From positions 27,436,951 through 27,500,950 of the forward strand of contig CM020620.1 of the NCBI GenBank assembly GCA_009829735.1: a stretch of DNA of 64,000 nucleotides, given 5' to 3'. This DNA comes from Pyropia yezoensis. Taxonomy: Eukaryota; Rhodophyta; Bangiophyceae; Bangiales; Bangiaceae. The first letter of the stretch is position 1. Every line of letters begins with the position of its first letter. Position numbers and translations under genes: made by a program. Positions 52,859-64,000 of this stretch are shown piece after piece. The notes beneath the pieces were generated by a model. It saw nothing but the letters and a program-made list of their open reading frames with translations. It was not told the origin of the DNA and made no database searches.

Positions 52859-54453
52859 CAGCGGGGCGGGCAAGCGTGTCACCAGGCGGGGTCGCCCGAG
52901 GGAATACCCGCACCACAGTGGCGGCAGGGTGCCAAGGCGACCCTCCCCCCCCGCCCTCCTTGTCCACAAGGACACACACCCCCAGCGCCAGGCGCTCGGC
53001 GGCAGCAGTCGTCGCGGAGAGGCGGTCGTGGCCTAGGCGGGGATACGCCGCGGCTGCAGACGAGGGAAGGGGTGGGGGGGGGGGGGGGCAAAGCGACCAC
53101 AGGGGCGGGTGACGGTGGTGAGTTGCGCGGACGTGGACTGATGCGGGAGGAGCGCGATGGGACGATGGGGTCGGACAGCCGTGGGCAGACCCACGGGTGG
53201 TGCCGCCTGTGGTGGGGGTGGGCCAAGGGGATTGACAGTGGGCGGTGCCGACGGCCGGGGCGTTTTGAGTATTTTATGTGCAACTCTCCGAGCAATGAGC
53301 ATGTACTGCTTTCTGTCGTGTGCTAGAGGTACTACTTCATATATCTAGATTTTCCGCGAGCAGGTAACATTGTCGTGCCGTGTCCGAGTCCTCGCTCCGG
53401 CTGCAGATGCGAGAACGATAGGTGACGGCAGCACCTCCCCACTGTGGACGCCACCAACTCGGCTGGTCAGCATTCCCAGATTGGCCACCAGAGCGGACCA
53501 CACGAGCCGTGCTACGCGCGGCAACGGGGCGTGGCGCTCCACAGCGCCGCGATTGGTCCCCACGCACCAATGCGCAGGCCGGCTGGGCGACGGCCTGGGC
53601 GCACGCCAGGCTGCTCGGTCAACGCGCGCCCCGGTCAGGCCCTGCGCGACGATCAACGTAGCAGCCCCCAACGCAGGGCTCGCGCGCGGCACGCCTCTCA
53701 CCGGTAGGGTGCACTCTTCCCGTACCCGTGCACGCCAGCCGGGGCGCACGACCGCCGCCGCCGCCGCCGCCGCGGTCTGCGCGCGCCGGGGGCGCGCAAG
53801 CAGTGCTGTGAGCTCCCCTGAGCGTTCTCGTCATGCGAGGATGGGGAACGCCGTCGTTTTGGTCGACGTCGGTGGGGGGGCGTCCCCGCCTGGTGGATGG
53901 GTGATGGCCACGGTCCAAAGACACGTGTGGGATTCCCCTCCCGGCCGCCTCGCAACACCTTTACAGAGTGCTTCGGTGTACGTGTGGCGGGGTGCAAAAG
54001 TATGCACACCCATAGCCCGAGTGTCCTGATAGCCTACGTAGGCCTGCTCAGACTCCTTGACGTTGGCACACCCCACTGTGATCGTTTAATGGGGCGGGGG
54101 GAGCCTCACCCGCCGTGCAACTTGGATTGTCAGGGGGCTGTTAACAAGAGCTGCAACGGACAGTGTTGCCCACTGATTTTCTCTTATCTTTTGTGTTGCC
54201 TGAGCGCCGCCCAGCAAACCCGTCGCGGCCTCTCACGCCCGTGGAACGTCCCTTCCCTGTTCTCGCCGCCGTCGTGATTGCTTCAGACCAGCCGCCACCG
54301 ATACTGTACGCCACCGCGGTGATATGCGAGGGAGACTCTTATTGATCGACCCTTCCCCCCCCGCGCTGCTCCCGACGCGACGGCCTGGTGTCGCGTCGTC
54401 GGTCCTCCTCTTTTTTCCCGTTGCAGCCGCGCAGCCCCGCCGGTCAGCCCACC
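52859..54453. other. intergenic, no supported gene
   Basis: One 219-codon frame (53370-54029, plus) begins with TTG, has no ATG near its start and shows no domain, so I do not call it. Composition becomes less extreme from about 53250. Confidence 0.5.
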
Positions 54454-55668
54454 ATGCGTGGGTGGGTGGTGCGGTTGGCGTGCCACGCGGTAGTGGCGGC
54501 GTGCATCACCTTCCTCCTCGTCTTTCATGTGGCCACCAGGGGAGACCTGCCCGGCTCCGCTCCCTCCCCCACGGCGGCGGTCTTGGCGGCTGTTTTGCCG
54601 CGGCGGTGGCTCACCCCCCTGGCCGGCCCGCCGCCACCCGTGCAAGCGTTGGTCCCCGCCGTTGCCGCCCCTGTGGCCCGCATCACCATTGACGCCAAGC
54701 CGGCAAAGTCGCTCCCGGCCCTTCCCCACCCTTTCGTGTACGCCACGTGGACGTTGAAAGTGGTGCAGCCGCCGGGCGGCCACTACTCCACCGTCCTCGA
54801 CCGGGAGGTGCGGAAGCGGGCCAGGGAGTTTTTTGAGGAGAAGGCCCGGCCGCTGCGGGATGTGCAGCTGGTTCGTGTGGTCCGACAGCGGGAGGTGATC
54901 CCGACGCTCCACGCTACCTACTATGCGGCGGTGATGGCCAACTCTGCGCCCGCGCTCAAGGCGTTTGGGGAGTACTGTGGGTGGTCGCGGACGGGCGGCG
55001 GTGGCAGCTCCCCCCCCGCTGTGCCTGCGCCCTCCCCATTGCCGTCGCCGCCTCCGTCGTCGAACCCGGCACAGCCGACGCCAGCCGCTCCATCGCCGCA
55101 GCCGACGCCTGCGGACCCGAAGTTGCTGCCGTCGGGGTCAGAGTTGGGCAATGATCTCCGGCAGGAGGACAACATGGAAAGGGTGAGCGCCACTTTGGTG
55201 GCGCCTGTCAGACTGGACACCCACGCGGGGGAGGAAGGGGCCGTTGTGGACGAGAAAGGGGTGGTGGTCCCCCTAGAGGGCCGCGGGAAGAAGGGCCATG
55301 GGCCTGGGCTGGCCATCTCCCTTGCCGTGGGGCTGTCGGTCACGGCGGCGGTGGTGGTTGCCGGCGTAGCGCTCGTCATCCACCGGCGACGGTCGGACCG
55401 GTACGCGCCGTGGCTTGCCGCCTCGCGCCGCTCCTCTGCCGCAACCGATGCAGACGGAGGGAGGCGGACTAGCACGCTTGGCGACGGCGGCGGACCCGGG
55501 GGGGGTGGCGGCGGATGGCACCGCCCCCGGTGGACGCTGGCGAGCTTCAGCCTATCACCACCGGCGCGGCCACCCCCTGTCGCACAGCAGGCACCTACCA
55601 AAGGAGGTGGCGGGGGGCAAGACCGGCCGAAAGCGTCCTCGGGGGAAAAGCGGGTGAGCTGGAAGTGA
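54454..55668 (+). CDS. membrane protein with N-terminal signal and C-terminal membrane segment, unknown family
   Basis: ATG 54454 in the context CCACCATGCG gives 404 residues; the frame is open upstream without ATG. Residues 5-25 are hydrophobic (LACHAVVAACITFLLVFHVA), a signal peptide or anchor. A folded-looking domain of about 110 residues follows (ATWTLKVVQPPGGHYSTVLD, REVRKRAREFFEEKARP, ending EYCGW), then a Pro/Ser-rich stalk. A membrane helix near residues 285-310 (LAISLAVGLSVTAAVVVAG) is followed by basic HRRRSDR and a Ser/Gly-rich tail. This is the layout of a single-pass surface protein with its N-terminus outside. I do not recognise the ectodomain. It points away from the GDT1 gene and towards the second protease gene; nothing suggests shared regulation. 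Confidence 0.65.
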   Translation: MRGWVVRLACHAVVAACITFLLVFHVATRGDLPGSAPSPTAAVLAAVLPRRWLTPLAGPPPPVQALVPAVAAPVARITIDAKPAKSLPALPHPFVYATWTLKVVQPPGGHYSTVLDREVRKRAREFFEEKARPLRDVQLVRVVRQREVIPTLHATYYAAVMANSAPALKAFGEYCGWSRTGGGGSSPPAVPAPSPLPSPPPSSNPAQPTPAAPSPQPTPADPKLLPSGSELGNDLRQEDNMERVSATLVAPVRLDTHAGEEGAVVDEKGVVVPLEGRGKKGHGPGLAISLAVGLSVTAAVVVAGVALVIHRRRSDRYAPWLAASRRSSAATDADGGRRTSTLGDGGGPGGGGGGWHRPRWTLASFSLSPPARPPPVAQQAPTKGGGGGQDRPKASSGEKRVSWK

Positions 55669-56364
55669 TTCGTGGCGAGCCCTCGCACAGCGCCGACGGA
55701 CGGGGCTTTGGTTACGTACGACGACAGCCACCTTGCCTGGCCTGGCCGCGCGCGAAAAGACCGTCAGTCTTGTTTTCTGATCCCCGACGGCAGGGAGCAT
55801 GAAGCGGGGCCAGGGCAGGTCTCACACGCTGGAAGGATGCCGCCGGCGCGCCCTCTTCCCATGCTCTTCGGCTTTTCTTTGCACTCGCATCGACAAGATT
55901 GCTGGTGTCGCTGCTGCCTTATCCGTCGTCTGGTGTGGCTTAAGCCGTCGTGTGCCCGTCGGTTCAGTAATGCAGGCGAGTTTTCGGGCGTTCCTGCTGC
56001 GAGGCCGACCATCAAGACTCTTGGCCTGGCCGCACGGGTGATGGTGTCGGCTCGTTTTGGCTTGGCCGCCACGGTGGTTACGTACCATTTTCGCCCTGTG
56101 CGCCTGTGGGAGTGGGACTGAGTGTCTGCTCAGAAGTACAAAAAAATGTGCGCTTTGTCGCTATTACAGGATACTCTTCCGTGGTGAGACGAACCCGCTC
56201 GGTCCCTGACGCGCAGCCCCCCGTTTGTACCATTCCCCTCCCCTCCCGCCCTCCGTGACTTCCTTCCATACCCCTGCCATCTTGTCACCCTCACGCTCTC
56301 GATCCGTCCCTCAGCCCCTACTCCTACTCGCATCATGGACGCGACGCCGCCGTTTAAGGCTCAG
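55669..56364. other. region between convergent genes
   Basis: Lies between the 3' ends of two genes. A 149-codon frame at 55672-56121 (plus) has an ATG but no domain or compositional support. Nothing else seen. Confidence 0.5.
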
Positions 56365-59300
56365 CTACTCGGCTGCGATACCTTCACACCACACGCTGCT
56401 GATCATTGGGTCGCCCTTGCTGCTCAGTAGCTTCACAGTTAGCGACTGAGAAGCTGAGAGGGTGTCACCGTCAGCGGGAAAGGTCATGGACACGGGCGTG
56501 CTCCCAGCATTGCCCGCCGCCATGAATGCATCGACCGCCGACGCGACGCGCACCAGGCCGGTGGTCGCGTCAGACGGCCCTTGGACAGCCTCATCCGCGT
56601 CCGACCCGACGTACACATCCATCTGCCGATGCCCAGCCTCCTGAAAGTATAGCTCCGTAAACGTCACAGTCACGCGGTAGCGGCCAGGGAAGGGTACGGG
56701 GATGGTGTAGGCTAGAGGCCTCGCAGCCGCGGTGTACCGTAGGGTCTGAAGCTGATAGGGAAGCGCTACGCGTCGCCCCCAGGTCGCGCTGCCAGAGGAG
56801 TAGCCTGAGTCTGCCTCATAGCGACGGCCGTCGCCCGAGTCCAGGGCCGACACTACAACGCTGCTGCCGCAGTTGATACCCTTTGACCATGTTCTGGCCT
56901 CGATGACGTCCGTCTCGAGCCGCAGACTGGTCAAAAAGGGGCGGTCCTGAAGGCTGTCCAGCACGACCCGCACAGAAGTGTCGGCAGCCAGTGGAGGTGC
57001 GCTCGCTGGAGGGTAATCAAGAGTAAACGGCAGCCCGGAGCCACCAGCAGCCGCAACTACATCCAGATTGTTCATGGCCACGACCGAAACGCCGTCGTCC
57101 ACCGTCACGCTCACTCGCATCCGTCTGCGGCCAGCGGTTCGGAAATACAGTTCTGACCACGTCAAGCGCACACGGTACCGTCCGCCTGTCGACGGCAAGG
57201 GGAGGGTGTACACAAGAGGGCCGGATGCGGACCAGCGGAGGCGGTTGAGCACAGGCTTCGACCCGGGGGCGTTCCCATAAGAGCGACTATTGGGGGAGTA
57301 GTAAGCGTCTGCTGCCCAGTCACCGGTCGCACCACCACCACAATTGATGGCAAACACGGTTTGTAACTCTGTGGGCGGCGCAGCACTCGTCCGTGTGGGC
57401 GACGGCGTCGGTGTCGGCGTCGGAGTGGGTGTCGGGGCCGGCGTCGGAGTCGGCGTCGGCGTTGGCGCTCGAGTCGGCGTTGGCGTTCGAGTCGGCGTTG
57501 GCGTCGGGGAGGGCGTCGGCGTGGGTGAAGGCGCGGGTGTCGGCGTGGGCACCGGGGTAGGCGAAATAGTCCTCGGATAAAACACAGCAGATGGGACCAT
57601 CTGCTCGAGCCAGTCCCTGTACCCCGACAACCGCGTGTACACTGTTCACAAGTCAGCGAAAAGAGCCAGCACCCAGAGAAAGACAACAGAGACAATAGTA
57701 TCCAGCAATGACCGCCAATCGATGCGTTAGAATAGCTATCACATTGGGAATCGCTCTCCGTGTCCCAGTCGCTTGGACAAGGTAACAAGCTACGTGCCAT
57801 ACAGGCATGGCAAGACGGGAAGATACCGCACCGCAGTGTCCGAAGAAAACAAACGATCAGTGCGGCGGCATTCAAGACCAACATACCTCCGGGGAGACCA
57901 GGCCGAGCGCAGCCAATGCCAAACGACACCACACCCGCTTGCACGCGCGTGCCATCCGCTGTCGTGAACACAAGCGGCCCGCCGCTGTCGCCTGTGTGGG
58001 AGGGAGATCACAATTCCGGTGGTGAAAGACAGTGCTGGCGCAACCAGAAAAAAAAGGGAGCACCGTAAAAGCAACAACGCAAGGGTCAGTACCGCCACGA
58101 TTCCGCGAGTGCAATCCAATCCCTCCACGCTTCCCACTAAGCCGCACTTTTCAAGTGCACAACTGGGCAACCAGGATAGGGGGATCTTGGTCATCCCCCT
58201 TACCCCCCGCACACACGCATGCGATGGCAACCCGAGACGTACCTTGGCACGAGTCACAGCCCTGCTCGCCACCCGCGCACAACTGCGTCCGGCCGTCGAC
58301 CGCATTGGGGTGACCAAATGCCAAGTTACAATCGGCCGTCGAGTGGACAGGCAGGTCCACCTTGCGAAGCGTGTGCACCGTCGGGTTGGCAAAAAAGTAC
58401 TCACGGAGGGCACCAAACCCGATGACAGAAACGGCCGACCCCACGATAGGCGCGCCCGATGCGTCCGTATTGAGGAGTGCGCCCGTGCCCGCAAGCGCAG
58501 CCGCCTGGTCAGGCGACGCAGCCAGGAAGAGCAACCCCAGGTCGTTCCGCAGCGCGACGTCATCATAATCCGGGTGGGGCACCACCCGCGCCACTCGAAA
58601 TTGGCGGCCCGACGTGGGCGTCTGGCCGCCGATGGACACAAAGTCGGGCGGGCGCGCGAGGCAGTGGGCAGCAGTGAGGACGGCCAGGCGCGTTCCATCG
58701 ACAATGAGGGAGCCGCCGCAAAAAGGGTCGCGCGTAAAGTCGTGGAACATCGCCACGGTGAGCGCCTGCTCTTGCGACGACGTCACGTCACGGCCACCCA
58801 CGATGCGGTGGCCTCGGTCATCCTGAGTCCCTCCCTTGCCTCCCGCAGACGACAAACGGGGGTCCTCCAACGAAAGCAACGGACAGGGCGTCGGTATGGG
58901 CTCGAAAATCAACTCCCCTTCACCAATACACGTCGCCTGGGCGGCCGTGTCCGAGCGCGACGAGCGTACAACCACCAACCGGTAGTCACCCGTAGCGTTA
59001 AGGAACGTGTCGCGCACCATTGCATCTGCCTGGTTGATGGCAGGAGTTACGCCCCGCCGTGAGTAGGCTGGCAAGTAGTCGGGGACACCCGCGTAGGCAT
59101 CCGCCCGCCATGACTGGTAGGACACCTCCGTCATCATCAGCGAGTCTACTTGTGTGGCGTCCACCTCAAACGCGTAGTAGAGAAGGCATGGGCAGGAAGC
59201 GGGGCGTGAAATAACCTCGACCGACTGGGCGTCGGGCGCGCACGTGCGCGTCCACTTCTCATAGGGCTGGTACGCGTCGCCAGAGCGGCGCCAACCAACC

Positions 59301-59482
59301 GCGGTCGACGACCGCGACAAAATGACCAGGTCCTGCACAGGGGATTGGGGTCTCACGGCCAAAGCCCCCCTGATGATGGTGACATTCCCCACCAGAGGGG
59401 TGGGCACCGCCGAGACAGCAACAGCTGTGGCCGCGGCAGCGGACACCCAGGCCGCACCCGCGACCAACCGGCCGCGCATCAT
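56365..59482 (-). CDS. secreted trypsin-like serine protease with two malectin domains (paralogue 2)
   Basis: Three exons join cleanly into 873 residues: 58243-59482, 57887-57991 and 56365-57641. Introns 57992-58242 (GTACGT...CACAG) and 57642-57886 (GTATGT...AACAG) are both phase 1. ATG 59482 (or 59479) starts a signal peptide ([17 protein letters not shown]). An N-terminal domain follows ([34 protein letters not shown]), then an S1 protease: RIVGG, LTAAHC, catalytic Asp in [14 protein letters not shown] joined across intron 1 to GDSGGPL. The specificity-pocket Asp predicts trypsin-like cleavage. [13 protein letters not shown] closes the protease. A long Thr-Pro repeat linker and two malectin-like domains end the protein (FAINCGG, KGINCGS). 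Likely secreted and glycan-associated. Domain order is the same as at 44083-48094, but base composition is milder and an extra intron splits the Gly codon before the catalytic Asp-Ser. Confidence 0.92.
57380..57570 (-). repeat. Thr-Pro coding hexanucleotide array
   Basis: Repeats of about six bases (GGCGTC/GGTGTC type on plus) encode PTPTPTP, with a few Arg and Ala variants. The stretch is the flexible linker between the protease and the malectin domains. Confidence 0.8.
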
Positions 59483-60956
59483 GCACGCACACTCGGTGCA
59501 CGGTACCAGGCGTGAACGAGAGTGCGGACCACACCACGGGATGTTGCGGCCGCCAGGCTGGCCGCCGCGCAGCAGCAGCACCAAGACCGCCTTCCACCAA
59601 AACGGCCGCGGCCGCCGCTGCTAGAGCCACCACAGCAGCCACCAACGTTGCCGTGACAAATGGTGGTTAAGAAGGAATAGAGTGCGCCAGTCCCCGCCCC
59701 GGCCTCAGGGCCCCCACACCCAAGCTGCACGTTACCGGTCGCCCTCGAACCCTCCTCTCGCTCACGACAGGGGGGTGTCGCCACCTCTGTCCCCCACAGC
59801 ACACGTGAGAGGTGCATTGTCCACCCACGCTCAAAACAGAGGGCCACGGCCCGCCTCCCCCAGCAACCTCCACTACCCCTTCCACTTCGGCGCTGCGTGC
59901 AAATCGTATTCCAAGGCTTCCATGGCCACCCTCTCCCCCCCCTGACCCAACGACACCCTCGTCGCCGTGGGGAGGTCAGACACGCGCCCCACCTCCGAGG
60001 CCGACCGCGTGCAGGGGCGGTGGCGTCGTATTCACCTCCTCCCCGCCCTCTCCCCAATGGGGAACCACCATTCCACGTCAGCGTCGTATCGACCATCGCC
60101 CCAACCCCCCCCCCACCGGAGGCAGCACCCCGCCCCACCAACACAACGCCGCGTTCATGACAGAACAAGCAGGTGGCCACGAAAGTCAGCGCCTAGCACG
60201 GCAAGAGATGGGGCAGGCCATGAGAGAGCCCGATGGCATGACCATAGCACGGGGGGAGAGGTGACGTTGGCCGGCCGCGACGGCTCCAAGACCGTTTCCG
60301 CAATGACCGGAAAAACGCCAGCGGGGACGCCCAGATGGCCGTGCAGGCCCGCTGAGGCATGACGTGGAGCGCGGCCATCCCTAGGACGGCGGCCGCGCTG
60401 AGAGCGCGAGCCGCCGCGGGCTCGAGCCCGGAATTCAGCGGTCGCTACTATGGCGGGCATGCCAGGTCGTGAGGAGTGAAAGTGCGATCGGCACCTCTGT
60501 CACTTGCGCAGTTGAAAGGAGGCGGTCGGCTGTGCACCACAAGCCGCCACGAGATGCTCATGACGACGGCAAAGGTCATGGATCGGGCGGGCTGCCCCGT
60601 ATGGCTGCTGCAGGTGTGACGTGGATGGCCCCCAGTACTGGTGTTCGACTGCAGTCGAAAGGATTGCCTGGAGGCGAGCCTAGCTAGCATGTCTGAAGGT
60701 CGAATTCCCAAGCTTACAGTAGTCGATGCCAATAGAAATACAACAGAAGAGAAACACAAGCAGCGAAACATGGCGACCCCTCCACTCCGCGACGCCCTGC
60801 ACCGCCGAACTGCAAGCGCAGCAGGGACTCACGCCGCGCCCAGCCTCCCTATGCACAGTGTATCCGCGACATGCTGGTGAGGCAGCCGTTCGGAGTACTT
60901 TCGGCAGCAGCAACTTCCGAGATACAACGGCCGTCCTCCTTCGGCCCTGACGCTCT
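59483..60956. other. intergenic, no supported gene
   Basis: Short frames only, without conserved features. Holds the upstream region of the second protease gene and the 3' flank of CSN6. Confidence 0.5.
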
Positions 60957-62840
60957 CTACTCCGCACCCCGCCACCCCCCAGAGCCGTAGTTTGGCGGGA
61001 GCCCCCCCCCTCCCGAACCCCACTCTCCACCCCCCCCTCGGCGGCCTGGACGGTCGTACTGCGCGGGCTTCCCGCCTCCACCCCCCCCTCTTCCCCCCCC
61101 GCCTGTGTACCCGCCCCGAAACGCATCCACCACCTCAGACATGAGGCCAATACCCTTCGTCACCCCCGCCAGGTAAGTGACCACTCGGCCATCGCCCAGC
61201 TCGGCGCCGGCGCCGCCCCTCACACTACCGCCGCCCACTCCCTCGGCGCTGACCAGACGGGCGGCGACCGCGCCAACGCGGCGAAGGAGGTCGCCTTCGG
61301 CACCGCTGCCGTCCACGGCGATGGTACCAGCCTCAACGGCAGCTAGGTAGGCGCCCACCACCCGTACCTTGTCGTCAAGCCGCCCCGCCGCCGTGTGGAG
61401 GGTGGCCAGGTGAGCCGCAACACCCGTAGCTGCTGAGGGGGGCAGCCCTACCCCGCCCTGGCCGCCGATGCCATTACCGCTGGCGGATGCGGCGCCACCC
61501 GACACGCCACCAGAGGCCGTGGCGGCAGCCCCACCGCCACCGCCAGCCGTCACTGGCAAGGCCGCCTGCCGTACATGCTCCACAGCAATACGCTCTGCAT
61601 CGGCTGATATGAATGCGTGAGCGACAGGAAGCAGCACCAACCGCGTCGTTGGGCTCGTCGTCGGTGTCGACGACGGGGGAGGCAGGGGAGGGGGGGGCAT
61701 CGGAGGCCCTGATCCCCCCCCCGCAGCGGCCACCGCCGCAGCCGCCGCCGCTGCGGCCTCGTGCGGGATGAGCGCGGTTTCGAAAAACATGATGACGGGC
61801 ACGCGTCCAGCCTTGGTGGGGATGGGGAAAAGCGACGAGGGCAAGGGCGGCAGAGGGGGACCACCCGCAGCGCGCGGCAGCGCCGCCCGAGGGTTGACGA
61901 CCATGAGTATGGGGGACTCGTGGAGGCGCAGCATCACGTCCTACTCAAAGGAAGAGGCAATAAGGGTGGGAGCCAGCAGATAGACAGGGAAAAAAGCCAA
62001 GTGTTGCAGTGAGGAGGACCAGAAGAAAGGGAGCGTCCATAAACACATAACCCCGTCAATGAGCACACTCACGCTTTGCTCGGCAGCACCTCTCGTCACC
62101 TCGCCGTGCTCCTCCGCTACGTCAGTCTCTACATGGCCTCCTCCATCAAGGCGCGCGACGTCCCCTTCGCCCAGCGTGCAGCGTACACTCACCAACCCCA
62201 GTCAGAACACACAAAAATGCACACAAAACGGGCCACAGCAACCTCAAAGGGGGGCTTCACTCGATGGGTCACGTACAGAATGAATCGCAGCGTCCTCCTC
62301 TCCAATCCAACCGCCGCTGACGTACCACCCCACCACTGAAAGGGCTGGAAACACCTGCTTGTACTGCTCGATGCGGCCAGCAAGAAAGACCGGGTCAAGC
62401 GTCTGACGACCCGCCACGCCCCCTCCCGGGCCACCCGTCTCGGTGATCAGCGGCACCTCAAAAGAGTGACACACCTCCACTACCCGCCCGGGCTGGCGGC
62501 CCAAGAGCACTCCGTACGCGCGGGTGAAATCTGTGCCGCCACCGCCAGCTGCAGCGCCAGCTACGGCGGCTGCCGCGGGACCGCCGTTGCTGCTGCGTCC
62601 TTCGTGAGCGCGGCCAGAGGAACCTCCACCCCCTGTGCTTGTACCACTGCTGCGGCCATCAGCGCCGCCCCCCGCCGCTGCGACGGCTGTGAGGGTTGAC
62701 AAACGGGTGACGTGGTCGCTAATGTTGACCACGACCAGCGGGTGTAGTTGGATGGGCGTATCGTCGGCAACAGGGGCGTTGGAACCAGGAGGCAGGGGAG
62801 GGGGAGCGCTCGCCGCGGCGGCGGGAGCTACACTCGTCAT
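60957..62840 (-). CDS. CSN6: COP9 signalosome subunit 6 (MPN domain)
   Basis: Exon 1 is 62277-62840 (ATG 62840 in GTCGCCATGAC), exon 2 is 60957-61940. The 336-nt intron has GTACGT...GAGTAG ends and phase 0, and 515 residues result. The MPN domain begins QLHPLVVVNISDHVTR and continues YGVLLGRQPGRVVEVCHSFE, IEQYKQVFPALSVVGWY, AIHS joined to DVMLRLHESPILMVVNP. All follow CSN6. The JAMM zinc ligands of active MPN enzymes are absent, as is normal for CSN6. The C-terminal part keeps ERIAVEHVRQ and VVTYLAGVTKGIGLMSEVVD. CSN6 pairs with CSN5, the subunit that removes NEDD8 from cullin ubiquitin ligases. Family members are usually 310-330 residues; the excess here is Gly/Ala/Ser insertions at three or more loops and a Gly-rich tail. 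Confidence 0.92.
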
Positions 62841-63622
62841 GGCGACAGGGAAAGAGCGAACGGAGACGGTTGCAGCGAAGAAGGCGCGCTGCGAAAGCAC
62901 AAGCAGAGGCAGGCGGTTGGGGTGTGGGCAACAGCAAGGTCTTCCTTCCTTTGTGGGTGCGCACCCACTGGAGAGAGTGCCAGTGTCGGACAAGTCTTAG
63001 ATTTTTCGCCCAATTACGAGCGGAACCCATCGTGACTGATCCCGCAGCTTGATCCTGACCTGGCTCCTCGTGAGTCCCCGCCTTCAACAGGAAGCGGTAT
63101 TTAAGTGAACCAGCCAGAGTGAACAGCCAATCTGTGGGCGAGCACGAAGCAGACGAATAGTGGAGGGGTGTGGATGTGGGTGGGGATGGGGGGGTGGGGT
63201 GGGGGTCGGGGGGTGGAGGTAGTGGTGAGGGTGGGGGAGGGTTCATCGATCCGACTTCATTGAAGCCCCCGGGTTCATTGAAGCTGGCTTCGCAATGGAG
63301 CGCGCCACTCGTCCTGTGGACCTGTTGTTCGTCCGCCCAGAGCTGCTACGAGTAATGTTTCCTTCCATCACATCGCCGACCTCGTTGTGATGATGACCAA
63401 CCTCAAGCCTACGTGAGCGTCTCAGGCTGATTCAGGTCTCAACCGCGCGGTGCTGCAGCCTGCCCGCTGACCTGCCGAGAGCTGCCACGACCATCCGAAC
63501 AGGAAGGTACAGATGCGAGATAGGGGCAGATGGGAAAAGAGCAACGCGTTTGTTGAAGAAAGAAAAAGGATGCAAATAGAAACAGTCGAGGCGCACGTCA
63601 CGCCCTGCGCGACCCCTACAGG
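62841..63622. other. intergenic between CSN6 and PGK
   Basis: Upstream of CSN6 there is an AT-rich TTAAATA (minus strand, about 63097-63103), a possible TATA-like site 260 nt from the ATG. A G-rich GGGGTGGG array lies at 63175-63240. No gene seen. Confidence 0.4.
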
Positions 63623-64000
63623 TTACTGGTCGTCAAGGGCGGCAACGCCCGGCAGGACCTTGCCCTCGAGGAGTTCCAAAGACGCACCGCCACCCGTGGA
63701 GATATGGCTCATCTTCTCGGCCAGACCAGCCTTCTCCACCGCCGCCACCGAGTCGCCGCCACCAATGATGGTGGTCGCGCCATTGGCCGTTACCTCCGCC
63801 AGGGTGTTGGCAATGGCGTACGTGCCCGTGGCAAAGGCATCAAACTCAAACACACCAGCCGGGCCGTTCCACAGAACGGTCTTGCAGTCGGCCAGCTCAG
63901 CGTTGATCAGCTCAGTGGACTTGGGACCCTGGTCGAGACCCATGGTGTCATCAGGGATGGCGTCGACAGACACAAGCTGGGTCTTCGCGTCGGGGGCAAA
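63623..64000 (-). CDS. PGK: phosphoglycerate kinase, C-terminal part (cut by window edge)
   Basis: 126 codons visible, open to the right edge, so the start is outside the window. Family landmarks in order: [62 protein letters not shown] and the C-terminal VLPGVAALD. These form the nucleotide-binding C-terminal lobe; GGGDS and STGGGAS are the ATP-binding loops. The enzyme moves phosphate between 1,3-bisphosphoglycerate and ADP in glycolysis or the Calvin cycle. Plastid or cytosolic form cannot be decided without the N-terminus. No low-complexity insertion is seen in this part. Confidence 0.95.
   Translation of the reverse strand, partial: FAPDAKTQLVSVDAIPDDTMGLDQGPKSTELINAELADCKTVLWNGPAGVFEFDAFATGTYAIANTLAEVTANGATTIIGGGDSVAAVEKAGLAEKMSHISTGGGASLELLEGKVLPGVAALDDQ

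Noticed and set aside
53370-54029. 219-codon plus-strand frame
   Set aside because: Starts with TTG, has no ATG near its start, no conserved motif and no compositional support.

Overview
This is eukaryotic nuclear DNA: very GC-rich, with long C and G homopolymers, spliceosomal introns (GT-AG, about 245-390 nt), low-complexity Ala/Gly/Pro insertions inside otherwise conserved proteins, and one 500-N scaffold gap (18632-19131). Gene content (plastid-type GDT1/PAM71 Mn transporter homologue, COP9 signalosome subunit 6, PP6 regulatory subunit, phosphoglycerate kinase, protease-malectin receptors-like proteins) fits a photosynthetic eukaryote. A Porphyra/Pyropia-type red alga is my best guess, but that is inference from composition and gene structure, not proof.

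Left part (1-7800): a broken GIY-YIG-like gene on the minus strand (447-1934), a small secreted or membrane protein on the plus strand split by a 17-bp tandem duplication (4159-5114), and GC-rich non-coding DNA with a perfect 34-bp palindrome and a 66-nt poly-C / 40-nt poly-G pair.

Mobile-element nest (7807-32509): the main result. A hAT DNA transposon runs from 7815 to 32501. It has identical 21-bp terminal inverted repeats, repeated GCGTGAT motifs next to both ends, and a perfect 8-bp target-site duplication (CCTCCCTA). It encodes an intact-looking 1015-aa BED/hAT transposase near its right end. Just inside its left end it carries a degraded gene for a U1A/U2B''-type spliceosomal RRM protein. 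A Ty3/gypsy chromovirus on the minus strand is inserted between cargo and transposase (11551-29184, 5-bp target duplication TGCCC, identical 539-bp LTRs). The retroelement appears twice across the N gap. Reading errors cluster towards the gap in both copies, so the duplication is probably an assembly artefact and the real element is about 10.2 kb. It carries a long open reading frame antisense to the retroviral genes between pol and the 3' LTR.

Right part (32510-64000): about 4.8 kb of low-complexity DNA; a PP6 regulatory-subunit (SAPS) gene on plus; two paralogous minus-strand genes for secreted trypsin-like proteases with two malectin domains (44083-48094 and 56365-59482), differing in base composition and intron number; between them a GDT1-family transporter gene (minus) and a two-membrane-segment protein (plus). 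Then come CSN6 (minus, two exons) and the C-terminal end of phosphoglycerate kinase (minus), cut by the window edge. These host genes show no operon logic; they are independent housekeeping or cell-surface genes.
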